Of a stretch of 64,000 nucleotides of DNA, positions 55,056 to 62,718 are shown piece by piece. Both the position numbers and the translations under genes were made by a program. The stretch covers positions 1 to 64,000 of the forward strand of contig JAFDYX010000025.1 in NCBI GenBank assembly GCA_018267215.1, in the 5' to 3' direction. Position 1 is the stretch's first letter, and each line of letters starts with the position of its first letter. The notes under the pieces are model-generated. The model did no database searches. It saw nothing but the letters and a program-made list of their open reading frames with translations, and was not told the DNA's origin. The stretch comes from Bacteroidota bacterium. GTDB lineage: Bacteria > Bacteroidota > Bacteroidia > Cytophagales > Cyclobacteriaceae.

Positions 55056-55170
55056 GAAGCAGCGCCCGTCCCGAACCCTAATAACGAGAGCAGGCTGCCT
55101 GCTTCTTTTTACATCAACTGTCAGAGATCATGAGATGAGCCGATCCGAACCCTAATACGGATACTGGCTC
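55056..55170 (-). ncRNA. Tandem structured leader RNA, candidate riboswitch-like element
   Basis: Two hairpins on the minus strand share one plan: GCC, three unpaired nt, a 5-bp stem, loop (U)UAUUAGGGUU, the stem's partner, one unpaired C, then GGC. The distal copy is 55137-55170 (outer stem GAGCC/GGCTC, inner ATCCG/CGGAT). The proximal copy is 55056-55105 (outermost stem GAAGCAG/CTGCTTC, inner UCUCG/CGGGA). In the proximal inner stem one pair is G-U on this strand but would be A-C on the other, which supports minus-strand transcription. The loop sequence is conserved while both stems differ yet still pair. The 3' hairpin ends 21 nt before the AhpD-like ATG. I know no described class with this loop. 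Confidence 0.6.
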
Positions 55171-55286
55171 GTCATGTCGCTTTAGCTAACTTATATTGAT
55201 TTGAATTTGAAATTTGTTTGTATCATTCTACTAAAACCTCAGCCTTATTTTTATAAAGACTGAAAAGAGAATTTACAGCAGACGTG

Positions 55287-55308
55287 TTCTATCAGTACGT
55301 TGATAGAA
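55287..55308. promoter_or_regulatory. 22-bp dyad, possible operator
   Basis: TTCTATCA (55287-55294), six bases, TGATAGAA (55301-55308): a perfect 8-bp inverted repeat. A T-run precedes it on the minus strand, so it does not look like a terminator for the upstream gene. It could be a repressor or activator site for the operon. Confidence 0.4.
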
Positions 55309-55344
55309 TAAAAAAAACAAAAATTAATTCGTTACTGCCGTAAA

Positions 55345-55890
55345 TCAGCAGTGGTTATTAGGAGGAGGAGTAAGAACAGGATAATCGTGATTGAGCGTTT
55401 TTGAAGCATTGGCTTCAAATGATTGGTTGATACTGATGATTGTCCGCGCAGATAACTCTATTTCTTCGATCACCGGATTGTAATCTTTTAATAGACCTGT
55501 TAATGTTTTTGCGTTTGAGTTGGTGGCCGGAGATTGACTGGTAGATTGCTTCACTAAGTCAGAGAGAATTTTTACGGCTTTTTTCTGGCCATCGTTGCGC
55601 AGGCAGACTACATACACCGTATCATTTTCATATTTCTGCTGCACCAGCTTATAGAATTCACCATTATATTGAAAGTCGCCCGATACACGTTCAAAGCCTT
55701 TTTCAATTGGATAGGGTAGTGTAAGCGGAATTTTAATAGTAACAGTTTCAGATTGATCGTAGGCATCATTTTCGATTGCCCGATTAACTTTGTTGTTGGC
55801 GCTGTGCATCATCCCTACATAAATTCCATAGTATCCTATTACATTAAACAGGAAAACCCAAACGAGAAACAAGGAGATAATTTTTTTCAC
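55345..55890 (-). CDS. Unknown membrane-anchored protein
   Basis: I do not recognise this 181-residue protein. It has one N-terminal hydrophobic helix (about 4-27, IISLFLVWVFLFNVIGYYGIYVG) and then a beta/alpha periplasmic-type region (ETVTIKIPLTLPYPIEKGFERV..., YKLVQQKYENDTVYVVCL). A Ser/Asn-rich linker and a C-terminal helix (IEEIELSARTIISINQSF) follow, and the chain ends in PPPNNHC with a terminal cysteine. It is on the same strand as the AhpD/TonB operon and upstream of the leader RNA; whether it belongs to the same transcription unit is unclear. Confidence 0.6.
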   Translation of the reverse strand: MKKIISLFLVWVFLFNVIGYYGIYVGMMHSANNKVNRAIENDAYDQSETVTIKIPLTLPYPIEKGFERVSGDFQYNGEFYKLVQQKYENDTVYVVCLRNDGQKKAVKILSDLVKQSTSQSPATNSNAKTLTGLLKDYNPVIEEIELSARTIISINQSFEANASKTLNHDYPVLTPPPNNHC

Positions 55891-55982
55891 GGCATGGCAT
55901 AGATAAAATAAAATTTCGAAAAATCAAAAAAATAGCTTCTAAACAGAAGAATCAAATGCAATGGTCTTCAGCTGGCTTCTTT

Positions 55983-57125
55983 TTAAAATCTTTCCGTGGC
56001 GGGGTGAAAGGTGCGCCAGCTATGCCAAAACTCCTGAGAGGCTTTGATGCGCTTCAGTTTTTGTGTGGTGTCTTTAAAGCTAAGTCCTGAAAAATCATAA
56101 TCGCCAAGAGCCGACACAAGCGAATCGCCCCGGGCAGAATAGGTTTCAGCATCGGGGCGCTCAAAGGCTGTAAAACTTTGGCCGTCTTTAGAAAGAAACA
56201 GCACGATGGCCTGCTGCCCAATTTGGTCGTTGATGATCCGCACTTTTTTTAGCTGGTTCCAGTCGTATGCTTTGCTTTTGCCGTTGATGTCAATGCCGAT
56301 TACCCACGACTTGTCTTGCCACGACCGGCTGTCGGTGCGGGTCAGGCTGCTTTTACTTTTTCCTTTTTCAAATTTGCCGAGTGTATCGTATCGGGAGTTC
56401 GATGCCTGATCGCCCTGCATTACGATTGCGTGGGGGTACAAGTCAAAAAGTTTTTTTACCGTCATCTGCGTGGATTCTATTTCGGGCAGCACTTCGCCTT
56501 TCAGCAATCCGGCAATGGCCTCGCCATTCACTTGCCGCCACCAGCTTTTAGTAGTAGCATCTTCAAACATGGCATTGAAATGATCCATCCCCACCAACCT
56601 GAATTTTTCAGATTTTCCGTTTACCATGGGTTCATACACACGCCCGGTATGGCATACATTGCAATAGGTAACTATCACAGGTTTACCACCGATGGTATCT
56701 TGTACCTGATGGTGATAGAGAATAAAGCGGATAGGGTATGCCTTTACCTGTCCGTTGTTTTCGATGCTGACCACCAGTGTGCTGTCGCTTAACTGATTGG
56801 TGCTTTTATCTCTAAACAAAACATGTTGGGGTTGCAAAAACATGTGGTCGGCACTCATGACAAAGTTAAAGAAGTAGATGATGGCAACGGAAGCTATCAG
56901 CACTACTGCCGGAATCCATTTGGGCTTCTGTGCAAATGCTGGCTTGGCTCCGGCCAGAAAAAACAAGCCGAATGAAATGCGGAACAGCCAACGATACGAG
57001 TAGAGAAAATAAGCGAGGCTGATACTATTCATACGCTGGCTGCCGGGCATGGGCATAATGAAGTACACATTGAAAAACTCAAAGAGCGCCAGACTAATGA
57101 CACCCAAGTAGAACAGCTTTTTCAT
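55983..57125 (-). CDS. DUF3179 domain membrane protein
   Basis: A 380-residue protein. The first ~95 residues hold three hydrophobic helices (FYLGVISLALFEFFNVYFIM, YRWLFRISFGLFFLAGA, IPAVVLIASVAIIYFFNFVM). A DUF3179 domain follows (about 105-355), with VKAYPIRFILYHHQVQDT and the conserved cysteine motif, here C155-N-V-C158-H159 (VTYCNVCHTGRVYEP). Later GIDINGKSKAYDWNQLKK repeats the family pattern. Function of DUF3179 is unknown; some family members are annotated as selenoproteins, but a normal cysteine codon is used here. Monocistronic. Confidence 0.85.
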   Translation of the reverse strand: MKKLFYLGVISLALFEFFNVYFIMPMPGSQRMNSISLAYFLYSYRWLFRISFGLFFLAGAKPAFAQKPKWIPAVVLIASVAIIYFFNFVMSADHMFLQPQHVLFRDKSTNQLSDSTLVVSIENNGQVKAYPIRFILYHHQVQDTIGGKPVIVTYCNVCHTGRVYEPMVNGKSEKFRLVGMDHFNAMFEDATTKSWWRQVNGEAIAGLLKGEVLPEIESTQMTVKKLFDLYPHAIVMQGDQASNSRYDTLGKFEKGKSKSSLTRTDSRSWQDKSWVIGIDINGKSKAYDWNQLKKVRIINDQIGQQAIVLFLSKDGQSFTAFERPDAETYSARGDSLVSALGDYDFSGLSFKDTTQKLKRIKASQEFWHSWRTFHPATERF

Positions 57126-57160
57126 GAGGCTGAAATTAACGGTAATCTGACAAAAACAAA

Positions 57161-57187
57161 AAACGCCAAGTTCATCACCTGGCGTTT
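57161..57187 (-). terminator. Rho-independent terminator after mdh
   Basis: AAACGCCA (57161-57168) and TGGCGTTT (57180-57187) form an 8-bp stem around an 11-nt loop. On the minus strand it is followed by TTTGTTTTTG. It begins 18 bp after the mdh stop. Confidence 0.8.
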
Positions 57188-57204
57188 CTGTTGCTGCAGA
57201 AAAA

Positions 57205-58137
57205 TTATTTAGGCAATTTATCCAGCACCTCCATCACTTCTTTCACATGTTTGCGGCTGGTTTCAAGCAGTTCTTTTTCCTGGCTGTTGAGTTGCAATTC
57301 AATGACTTGTTCGATACCGTTTTTTCCTAAGATGGCCGGCACGCCTAAATAGCAGTCTTTAATACCGTACTCGCCATCTAAGCGGATACAAACCGGCAAC
57401 ACCCTGCGTTGGTCTTTTACAATGGCTTCTACCATTTGTGCTGCAGCCGAGCCCGGAGCGTACCACGCGGAGGTGCCCATCAGTTTTACCAGCTCGCCAC
57501 CGCCTACTTTGGTGCGCTCGATGATGGCATCCAGTTTGTCTTTGGCAATCAGTTCTGTTACCGGTATTCCACCTACGGTAGTGTAGCGCGGCAGCGGCAC
57601 CATAGTGTCGCCATGGCCGCCCAGCAGCATAGCCTGAATATCTTTGGGCGAAACATGTAAAGCTTCGGCCAAAAAGGCGCGATAACGGGCGGTATCTAAA
57701 ATGCCGGCCATACCCATCACGCGTGTGCGGGGAAATTTGGAAACCAAGTGTGCCTGGTAGGTCATGACATCGAGCGGGTTGCTCACCACAATGATGATGG
57801 CGTTGGGCGAGTGCTTCACCACATTTTCGGTTACGGTTTTAACGATGCCGGCATTGGTGCTGATCAGGTCATCGCGTGTCATACCCGGTTTGCGCGGAAG
57901 CCCCGAGGTGATGACCACCACATCCGAATTGGCACTTTTGCTGTAATCATTGGTAGAGCCGATCGTGCGGCTGTCGTATAAATTGATAGGGGCTTTCTGC
58001 CAAATGTCAAGCGCCTTGCCTTCGGCCAGCCCTTCTTTGATATCAACTAAAACGATTTCGTTGGCTACTTCGCGGTAAGCCAGCACATCGGCACACGTAG
58101 CGCCTACATTACCAGCGCCAACAACAGTTATTTTCAT
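57205..58137 (-). CDS. mdh: Malate dehydrogenase (LDH-like)
   Basis: A 310-residue NAD-dependent malate dehydrogenase of the LDH-like subgroup, TCA cycle. The NAD fold is VGAGNVGATCADVLA (6-20) with acidic D32. R82 in the active-site loop (GLPRKPGMTRDD) marks malate rather than lactate. R88, the ISTNAG and VSNPLDVMTY segments and catalytic H175 (LLGGHGDTMVPL) are intact. Length is standard. It ends at a strong terminator and is divergent from aspartate kinase. Confidence 0.97.
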   Translation of the reverse strand: MKITVVGAGNVGATCADVLAYREVANEIVLVDIKEGLAEGKALDIWQKAPINLYDSRTIGSTNDYSKSANSDVVVITSGLPRKPGMTRDDLISTNAGIVKTVTENVVKHSPNAIIIVVSNPLDVMTYQAHLVSKFPRTRVMGMAGILDTARYRAFLAEALHVSPKDIQAMLLGGHGDTMVPLPRYTTVGGIPVTELIAKDKLDAIIERTKVGGGELVKLMGTSAWYAPGSAAAQMVEAIVKDQRRVLPVCIRLDGEYGIKDCYLGVPAILGKNGIEQVIELQLNSQEKELLETSRKHVKEVMEVLDKLPK

Positions 58138-58234
58138 GGGATTAATTTTTACAGGTTAATAAACGGGCGGCAATTTATCATTCGGGAACTTTAAAAAGAA
58201 AGAGAATTATCATTTAAATATTGAACTGCGGCAA

Positions 58235-58242
58235 TATCTTTG
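58235..58242 (+). promoter_or_regulatory. -7 element for aspartate kinase
   Basis: An exact TATCTTTG 24 nt before the ATG; the -33 region (58212-58216) reads ATTTA and is only a weak match. Confidence 0.4.
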
Positions 58243-58266
58243 CCCGCTTAAATAATTTGAATCATT

Positions 58267-59586
58267 ATGCTGGTAGTAAAGTTTGGTGGCACCTCGGTAG
58301 GTAAGCCCGATAGAATGAAAAAAATTGCCCATCTGGTAACTGAAATGCCCGGGCGAAAGATTGTGGTGCTGTCGGCATTAAGTGGAACGACCAATACGCT
58401 GGTTAAAATAGGAGAAGCCTTGCTGGCTATCCAACCTGCTACGGCCGAGAACGAGATAGCATCGCTGGAAAAACATTATCAGTCTTTTATTCATGAGCTT
58501 TTTGAATCAACCGCTTATCGTGCCATCGGGGAAGAGATCGTCAGCCGCTACTTTAGTTTATTCAGGCTGCTGGCTGCCGGAAAATTTGACGACCGCAGTT
58601 ACCGCGAGTTGCTCGCGCAAGGCGAGTTGATTTCCACCGAGTTGTTTTATCACCACTGTCAGGAACAAAAAATCAATGCCCGCCTGCTGCCCGCCCTGCA
58701 TTTTATGTCAATAGACGAAAACCACGAGCCGGAGTTGGAAAAAATTGCCGAGCGGCTGAAGCCGATTTTGGAGACCATGAGTTCTGCCAGCCTGCTCATC
58801 ACCCAAGGATATATTTGCCGCAACCACAGAAATGAAATTGATAATTTGAAACGGGGAGGCAGCGACTACACCGCCTCGCTGATCGGGGCGGCTGTGCGTG
58901 CCGATGAAATACAAATCTGGACAGACATAGATGGCATGCACAACAACGACCCGCGCGTGGTGAAAAAAACTATTCCCATTGCCGAGCTTACATTTGATGA
59001 AGCCTCGGAGTTGGCTTACTTCGGTGCGAAAATTTTACATCCCTCCACCATTGTGCCGGCACAAAAATACAATGTGCCCGTGCGGCTGAAAAACACCATG
59101 GATGAAAAAGCCTTCGGCACGCTCATCAGCGAGAAAGGTACCAGCGGCCAGTTTAAAGCCATCGCGGCCAAAGACGGCATTACCGCCATCAACATCAAAT
59201 CATCGCGCATGTTGCTGGCTTATGGTTTTTTAAGAAGAGTATTTGAAGTGTTCGAAAAACACAAAACGTCCATTGATATGATTTCAACATCGGAAGTAGC
59301 TGTTTCCATCACCATAGACGATAGCAAACATTTGGACTCCATTGTCAGCGACTTAAAAACATTTGGCACTATTGAGGTAGATAAAAACCAAACTATTATT
59401 TGTATTGTCGGCAACAAGCTGGAAGAAAAAGAAGGTGTATTGAAAGCCGTGTTCCAGTCGCTGGCGCAAGTGCCCGTACGGATGGTGAGCTATGGCGGCA
59501 GCAGCAACAACATTTCTCTGTTGGTAGATACTTCACAAAAAGAAAAAGCACTCAATCTGCTGAACGAAGGATTGTTTGGGCTCTGA
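58267..59586 (+). CDS. Aspartate kinase
   Basis: A 439-residue monofunctional aspartokinase, the first step of lysine, threonine and methionine synthesis. KFGGTSVG is at residues 5-12, followed by the ELISTELFYHH segment and the RGGSDYTASLIGAAV and WTDIDGMHNNDPRVV motifs. Two C-terminal ACT domains (about 300-439, ITAINIKSSRM and IICIVGNKLEEKEGVLKAVF) suggest feedback control by an amino acid end product. It lacks the homoserine dehydrogenase half of ThrA-type fusions. Monocistronic with its own -7 element. Confidence 0.95.
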   Translation: MLVVKFGGTSVGKPDRMKKIAHLVTEMPGRKIVVLSALSGTTNTLVKIGEALLAIQPATAENEIASLEKHYQSFIHELFESTAYRAIGEEIVSRYFSLFRLLAAGKFDDRSYRELLAQGELISTELFYHHCQEQKINARLLPALHFMSIDENHEPELEKIAERLKPILETMSSASLLITQGYICRNHRNEIDNLKRGGSDYTASLIGAAVRADEIQIWTDIDGMHNNDPRVVKKTIPIAELTFDEASELAYFGAKILHPSTIVPAQKYNVPVRLKNTMDEKAFGTLISEKGTSGQFKAIAAKDGITAINIKSSRMLLAYGFLRRVFEVFEKHKTSIDMISTSEVAVSITIDDSKHLDSIVSDLKTFGTIEVDKNQTIICIVGNKLEEKEGVLKAVFQSLAQVPVRMVSYGGSSNNISLLVDTSQKEKALNLLNEGLFGL

Positions 59587-59734
59587 CCAAATGAAGAACA
59601 AAAATTCATTGCCTTAAAAAGACGGGATTCTCTTAATAGACCGGTCTTGGCTACGGGCTTGTCGCTCATGTAATTTTGTTTCTTTGTTACACCTTCAGTG
59701 ATTATTTTTAGGTTGATCATTTAAAATTAACCTC

Positions 59735-61279
59735 ATGAAGAAAATTCATATTTTGTTTGTAGCGGTCGTGCTGAGCAGTTCAGTTTTTGCACAATCGCAA
59801 GATCCGGTAATAGATGCCATCGTTAAAGAAGCGACTGAAAACTCGCAGTTAGAAAAACTGGCGCACGAGTTGTTCGATAAAATCGGCCCGCGGCTGGTGG
59901 GTACTCCGCAAATGCAGCAAGCACACGACTGGGCAGTAGCAAAATATGCAGGCTGGGGCATTGCAGCAAAAAATGAAAAGTGGGGCGAATGGCGCGGATG
60001 GGAGCGCGGCATCTCGCATATAGATATGGTGTCTCCACGCTCGAAAACTTTGGAAGGAACGCAACTTGCCTGGTGCCCGAGCACCAACGGAAAAACCATA
60101 ACAGCAGAAGTTGTCATTCTGCCCGATCTGGCCGACTCCCTCGCGTTTCAAAAATGGCTGCCTTCCGCGAAAGGAAAATTTGTGCTGATCTCCATGAACC
60201 AACCCACCGGCAGGCCTGACTACAACTGGGAAGAATTTGGAACGAAAGAATCTGTTGATAAGATGAAAAAAGACCGTGCCGGCCAAATAGAGGCATGGAT
60301 GAATAGAATCAAAAAAACAGGAAAGACAAACCAGACCTTACCCGTGGCATTAGAAAAAGCCGGGGCAGCAGGCATTGTAACCTGCAACTGGTCGCGTGGG
60401 TTTGGCGTGAATAAAATATTCGGAGCCCATACCAAAAAAATCCCGACTGTTGATATTGCCCTGGAAGACTATGGGCTCTTGTATCGCTTGGCGGAGAATG
60501 GAACTATTCCGAAAATAAGCGTACTCACCGACTCGAAAGAAAAAGGAATGGTACCAACTTACAACACAGTGGCGGAGATCAAAGGCTCAGAAAAAGCAAA
60601 TGAGTATGTGATGCTCTCGGCTCACTTCGACTCGTGGGATGGCGGAACAGGCGCCACCGACAACGGCACGGGCACCCTGACGATGATGGAAGCCATGCGC
60701 ATTTTGAAAAAAGTTTACCCTAACCCGAAGCGTACCATTTTAGTAGGGCATTGGGGAAGCGAAGAGCAAGGTTTAAATGGCTCGCGCGCTTTTGTGGAAG
60801 ATCACCCCGAGATCGTGCAAAATTTGCAAGTGCTCTTCAATCAGGATAACGGCACAGGCCGCGTGGTAAACATTTCGGGGCAGGGTTACTTACATTCTTA
60901 TGAATTTATCAGCCGGTGGCTGAGCAAAGTGCCCGAGAAATATAAAGACAAATTAGAGACACGCTTCCCCGGCTCGCCCGGAGGCGGAGGCTCTGACTTT
61001 GCTTCTTTTGTAGCAGTGGGCGCTCCCGGATTTTCGCTCAGTTCAAACAGTTGGTTGTACGGCAGCTACACCTGGCATACCAACCGCGATACATACGACA
61101 AAGTGGTGTTCGATGATGTGCGAAACAATGCCATCCTCACCGCCATCTTAATTTATCAGGCAAGCGAAGACGCAGCCAAAACACAGCGCGACAAAAGTGT
61201 GATGCCCTTCAACTCAAAAGGCGAGCAGGGCAAGTGGCCCGAACAAAAGAAGGCTACCCGTAAAGGTGGGGCAGATTAA
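59735..61279 (+). CDS. Secreted M28-family metallopeptidase
   Basis: A 514-residue exported zinc aminopeptidase-type enzyme with a signal peptide (MKKIHILFVAVVLSSSVFAQ). A PA-type insert covers about 120-270. The zinc/catalytic residues are H297 (SAHFDSW), D309 (GATDNGTG), E343-E344 (GSEEQGLNGSRAF) and a late histidine in YTWHTNRDTYDK. No T9SS C-terminal domain is visible, so it is probably periplasmic. The C-terminal tail is Lys-rich (KWPEQKKATRKGGAD). Monocistronic. Confidence 0.92.
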   Translation: MKKIHILFVAVVLSSSVFAQSQDPVIDAIVKEATENSQLEKLAHELFDKIGPRLVGTPQMQQAHDWAVAKYAGWGIAAKNEKWGEWRGWERGISHIDMVSPRSKTLEGTQLAWCPSTNGKTITAEVVILPDLADSLAFQKWLPSAKGKFVLISMNQPTGRPDYNWEEFGTKESVDKMKKDRAGQIEAWMNRIKKTGKTNQTLPVALEKAGAAGIVTCNWSRGFGVNKIFGAHTKKIPTVDIALEDYGLLYRLAENGTIPKISVLTDSKEKGMVPTYNTVAEIKGSEKANEYVMLSAHFDSWDGGTGATDNGTGTLTMMEAMRILKKVYPNPKRTILVGHWGSEEQGLNGSRAFVEDHPEIVQNLQVLFNQDNGTGRVVNISGQGYLHSYEFISRWLSKVPEKYKDKLETRFPGSPGGGGSDFASFVAVGAPGFSLSSNSWLYGSYTWHTNRDTYDKVVFDDVRNNAILTAILIYQASEDAAKTQRDKSVMPFNSKGEQGKWPEQKKATRKGGAD

Positions 61280-61377
61280 GGCGGTCAGTTAAACTGATTG
61301 GTCTATCAGGATTTGACGGGCGTGTCATTTTGAAATTCGTTCCGGTATCAGAATCCGATTTGGTATGCAAACGGATG

Positions 61378-61409
61378 TTGGCAATCAGATTGAAAATCAC
61401 CTAACTTTA
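61378..61409 (+). promoter_or_regulatory. Possible promoter for the E2 gene
   Basis: TTG at 61378-61380, 21 nt, then TAACTTTA at 61402-61409 (one mismatch to TAnnTTTG), 22 nt before the ATG. Confidence 0.35.
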
Positions 61410-61431
61410 CCACTTAAAATAATTTTCTACC

Positions 61432-62718
61432 ATGGCACAAGCAGAGTTGATCATGCCCAAAATGGGCGAGAGCATCATGGAGGCAACCATTTTGAAATGG
61501 CTTAAAAAACCCGGTGATAAAATCGAACAAGATGAGTCTGTACTCGAAGTAGCTACCGATAAGGTAGATACCGAAGTGCCTTCCACCTATGCAGGTGTGT
61601 TAAAAGAAATTCTGGCAAAAGAAGGAGAGGTAGTGAAGGTGGGCAAAGCCATTGCTATAATTACGACAGAGGCAGGAGCAACGAAAGAAACGCCCACTCC
61701 CGAACCTGTGATGGCTGCCAAGCCGGCCGCTACTGAATCGAAAGCCACAGCGCCAGTTGCTACCAATGGCCATGCTTCGGCAAATGATTATAAATCGTCT
61801 TCACGGTTTTATTCGCCATTGGTAAAAAATATTGCAAAGGAAGAAGGCGTTGCTGTGGCTGAGCTGGAAACCATTGCAGGCACGGGTGCAGAAGGTCGTG
61901 TTACCAAAAAAGATATTTTAAGTTATGTACAGACCCGCAAACTGGGGCAATCAGTTGTTTCAACTCGCGCAGTAAGTGCTGCCCCACTAGTGCCGGCTTC
62001 TATCAGTGCCGGAGATGAAATCATCCAGATGGATCGCATGCGCAAAATGATTGCCGAACGGATGGTGGACAGCAAACGGATTTCGCCTCACGTTACCTCT
62101 TTTGTAGAAGCAGATGTAACAGGCGTAGTGTATTGGCGCAACAAAGTAAAAAACGAATTTCAAAAACAAACAGGCGATACACTTACCTTCACACCTCTTT
62201 TTATAGAGGCAGTTGTGCAGGCCATCAAAGACTACCCGATGATCAACGTGCAGGTAGATGGCGACAAGATCATCAAGAAGAAAGAAATTAATGTGGGCAT
62301 GGCCGTAGCGCTGCCTTCCGGAAACCTGATCGTACCGGTTATCCGCAATGCCGATCAATATAGCCTGAGCGGGCTGGCCAAAGTAGTAAACGATCTAGCC
62401 AAACGTGCGCGCGATAACAAACTGAAACCCGATGAGTTGGCGGGCGGTACATTTACGGTATCAAACGTAGGCTCTTTCGGTAATGTAATGGGCACGCCCA
62501 TTATCATGCAACCGCAGGTAGCCATTCTAGCGCTGGGTGCCGTGCAAAAAAAACCGGCTGTTATTGAAACTCCGTATGGAGATTCCATCGCCATCCGCCA
62601 CAAAATGTTTTTATCACATTCGTACGATCACCGCGTGGTAGATGGCGCACTGGGCGGAAGTTTTGTAAGAAGGGTAGCCGATCACCTCGAAAAATTTGAT
62701 ATCAACCGTTCGATCTGA
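61432..62718 (+). CDS. 2-oxoacid dehydrogenase complex E2 (dihydrolipoamide acyltransferase)
   Basis: A 428-residue E2 subunit. The N-terminal lipoyl domain (1-80) carries lipoylated K44 (EVATDKVDTEVPS). A flexible Ala/Pro/Thr linker follows, then a peripheral-subunit-binding domain (about 122-168, YSPLVKNIAKEEGV...GRVTKKDILSYV), and the catalytic CAT-like domain (about 195-428) ends with HRVVDG (catalytic His and Asp in SHSYDHRVVDGALGG). It is an E2 of a branched-chain, pyruvate or related complex; the E1 and E3 genes are not adjacent. Its 3' end overlaps the convergent histidine kinase gene by 37 bp. Confidence 0.93.
   Translation: MAQAELIMPKMGESIMEATILKWLKKPGDKIEQDESVLEVATDKVDTEVPSTYAGVLKEILAKEGEVVKVGKAIAIITTEAGATKETPTPEPVMAAKPAATESKATAPVATNGHASANDYKSSSRFYSPLVKNIAKEEGVAVAELETIAGTGAEGRVTKKDILSYVQTRKLGQSVVSTRAVSAAPLVPASISAGDEIIQMDRMRKMIAERMVDSKRISPHVTSFVEADVTGVVYWRNKVKNEFQKQTGDTLTFTPLFIEAVVQAIKDYPMINVQVDGDKIIKKKEINVGMAVALPSGNLIVPVIRNADQYSLSGLAKVVNDLAKRARDNKLKPDELAGGTFTVSNVGSFGNVMGTPIIMQPQVAILALGAVQKKPAVIETPYGDSIAIRHKMFLSHSYDHRVVDGALGGSFVRRVADHLEKFDINRSI

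Larger units (their letters stand above)
55035..55344. other. Long operon leader / intergenic region
   Basis: A 310-bp region without a gene. From the operon side it holds the two tandem hairpin motifs (55056-55170), an AT-rich stretch and a 22-bp dyad (55287-55308) close to the end of the neighbouring gene. A confident promoter for the operon could not be picked out by eye. Confidence 0.6.

Noticed and set aside
55056-55170. Partial resemblance of GGGTTCGG to a tRNA T-arm, suggesting tRNA fragments
   Set aside because: No acceptor, D-arm or anticodon stem fits on either strand, and the segment occurs twice as the loop and inner stem of a hairpin.
56630-56680. Selenocysteine in the DUF3179 protein
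   Set aside because: Both positions of the motif are encoded by ordinary cysteine codons and there is no in-frame TGA.
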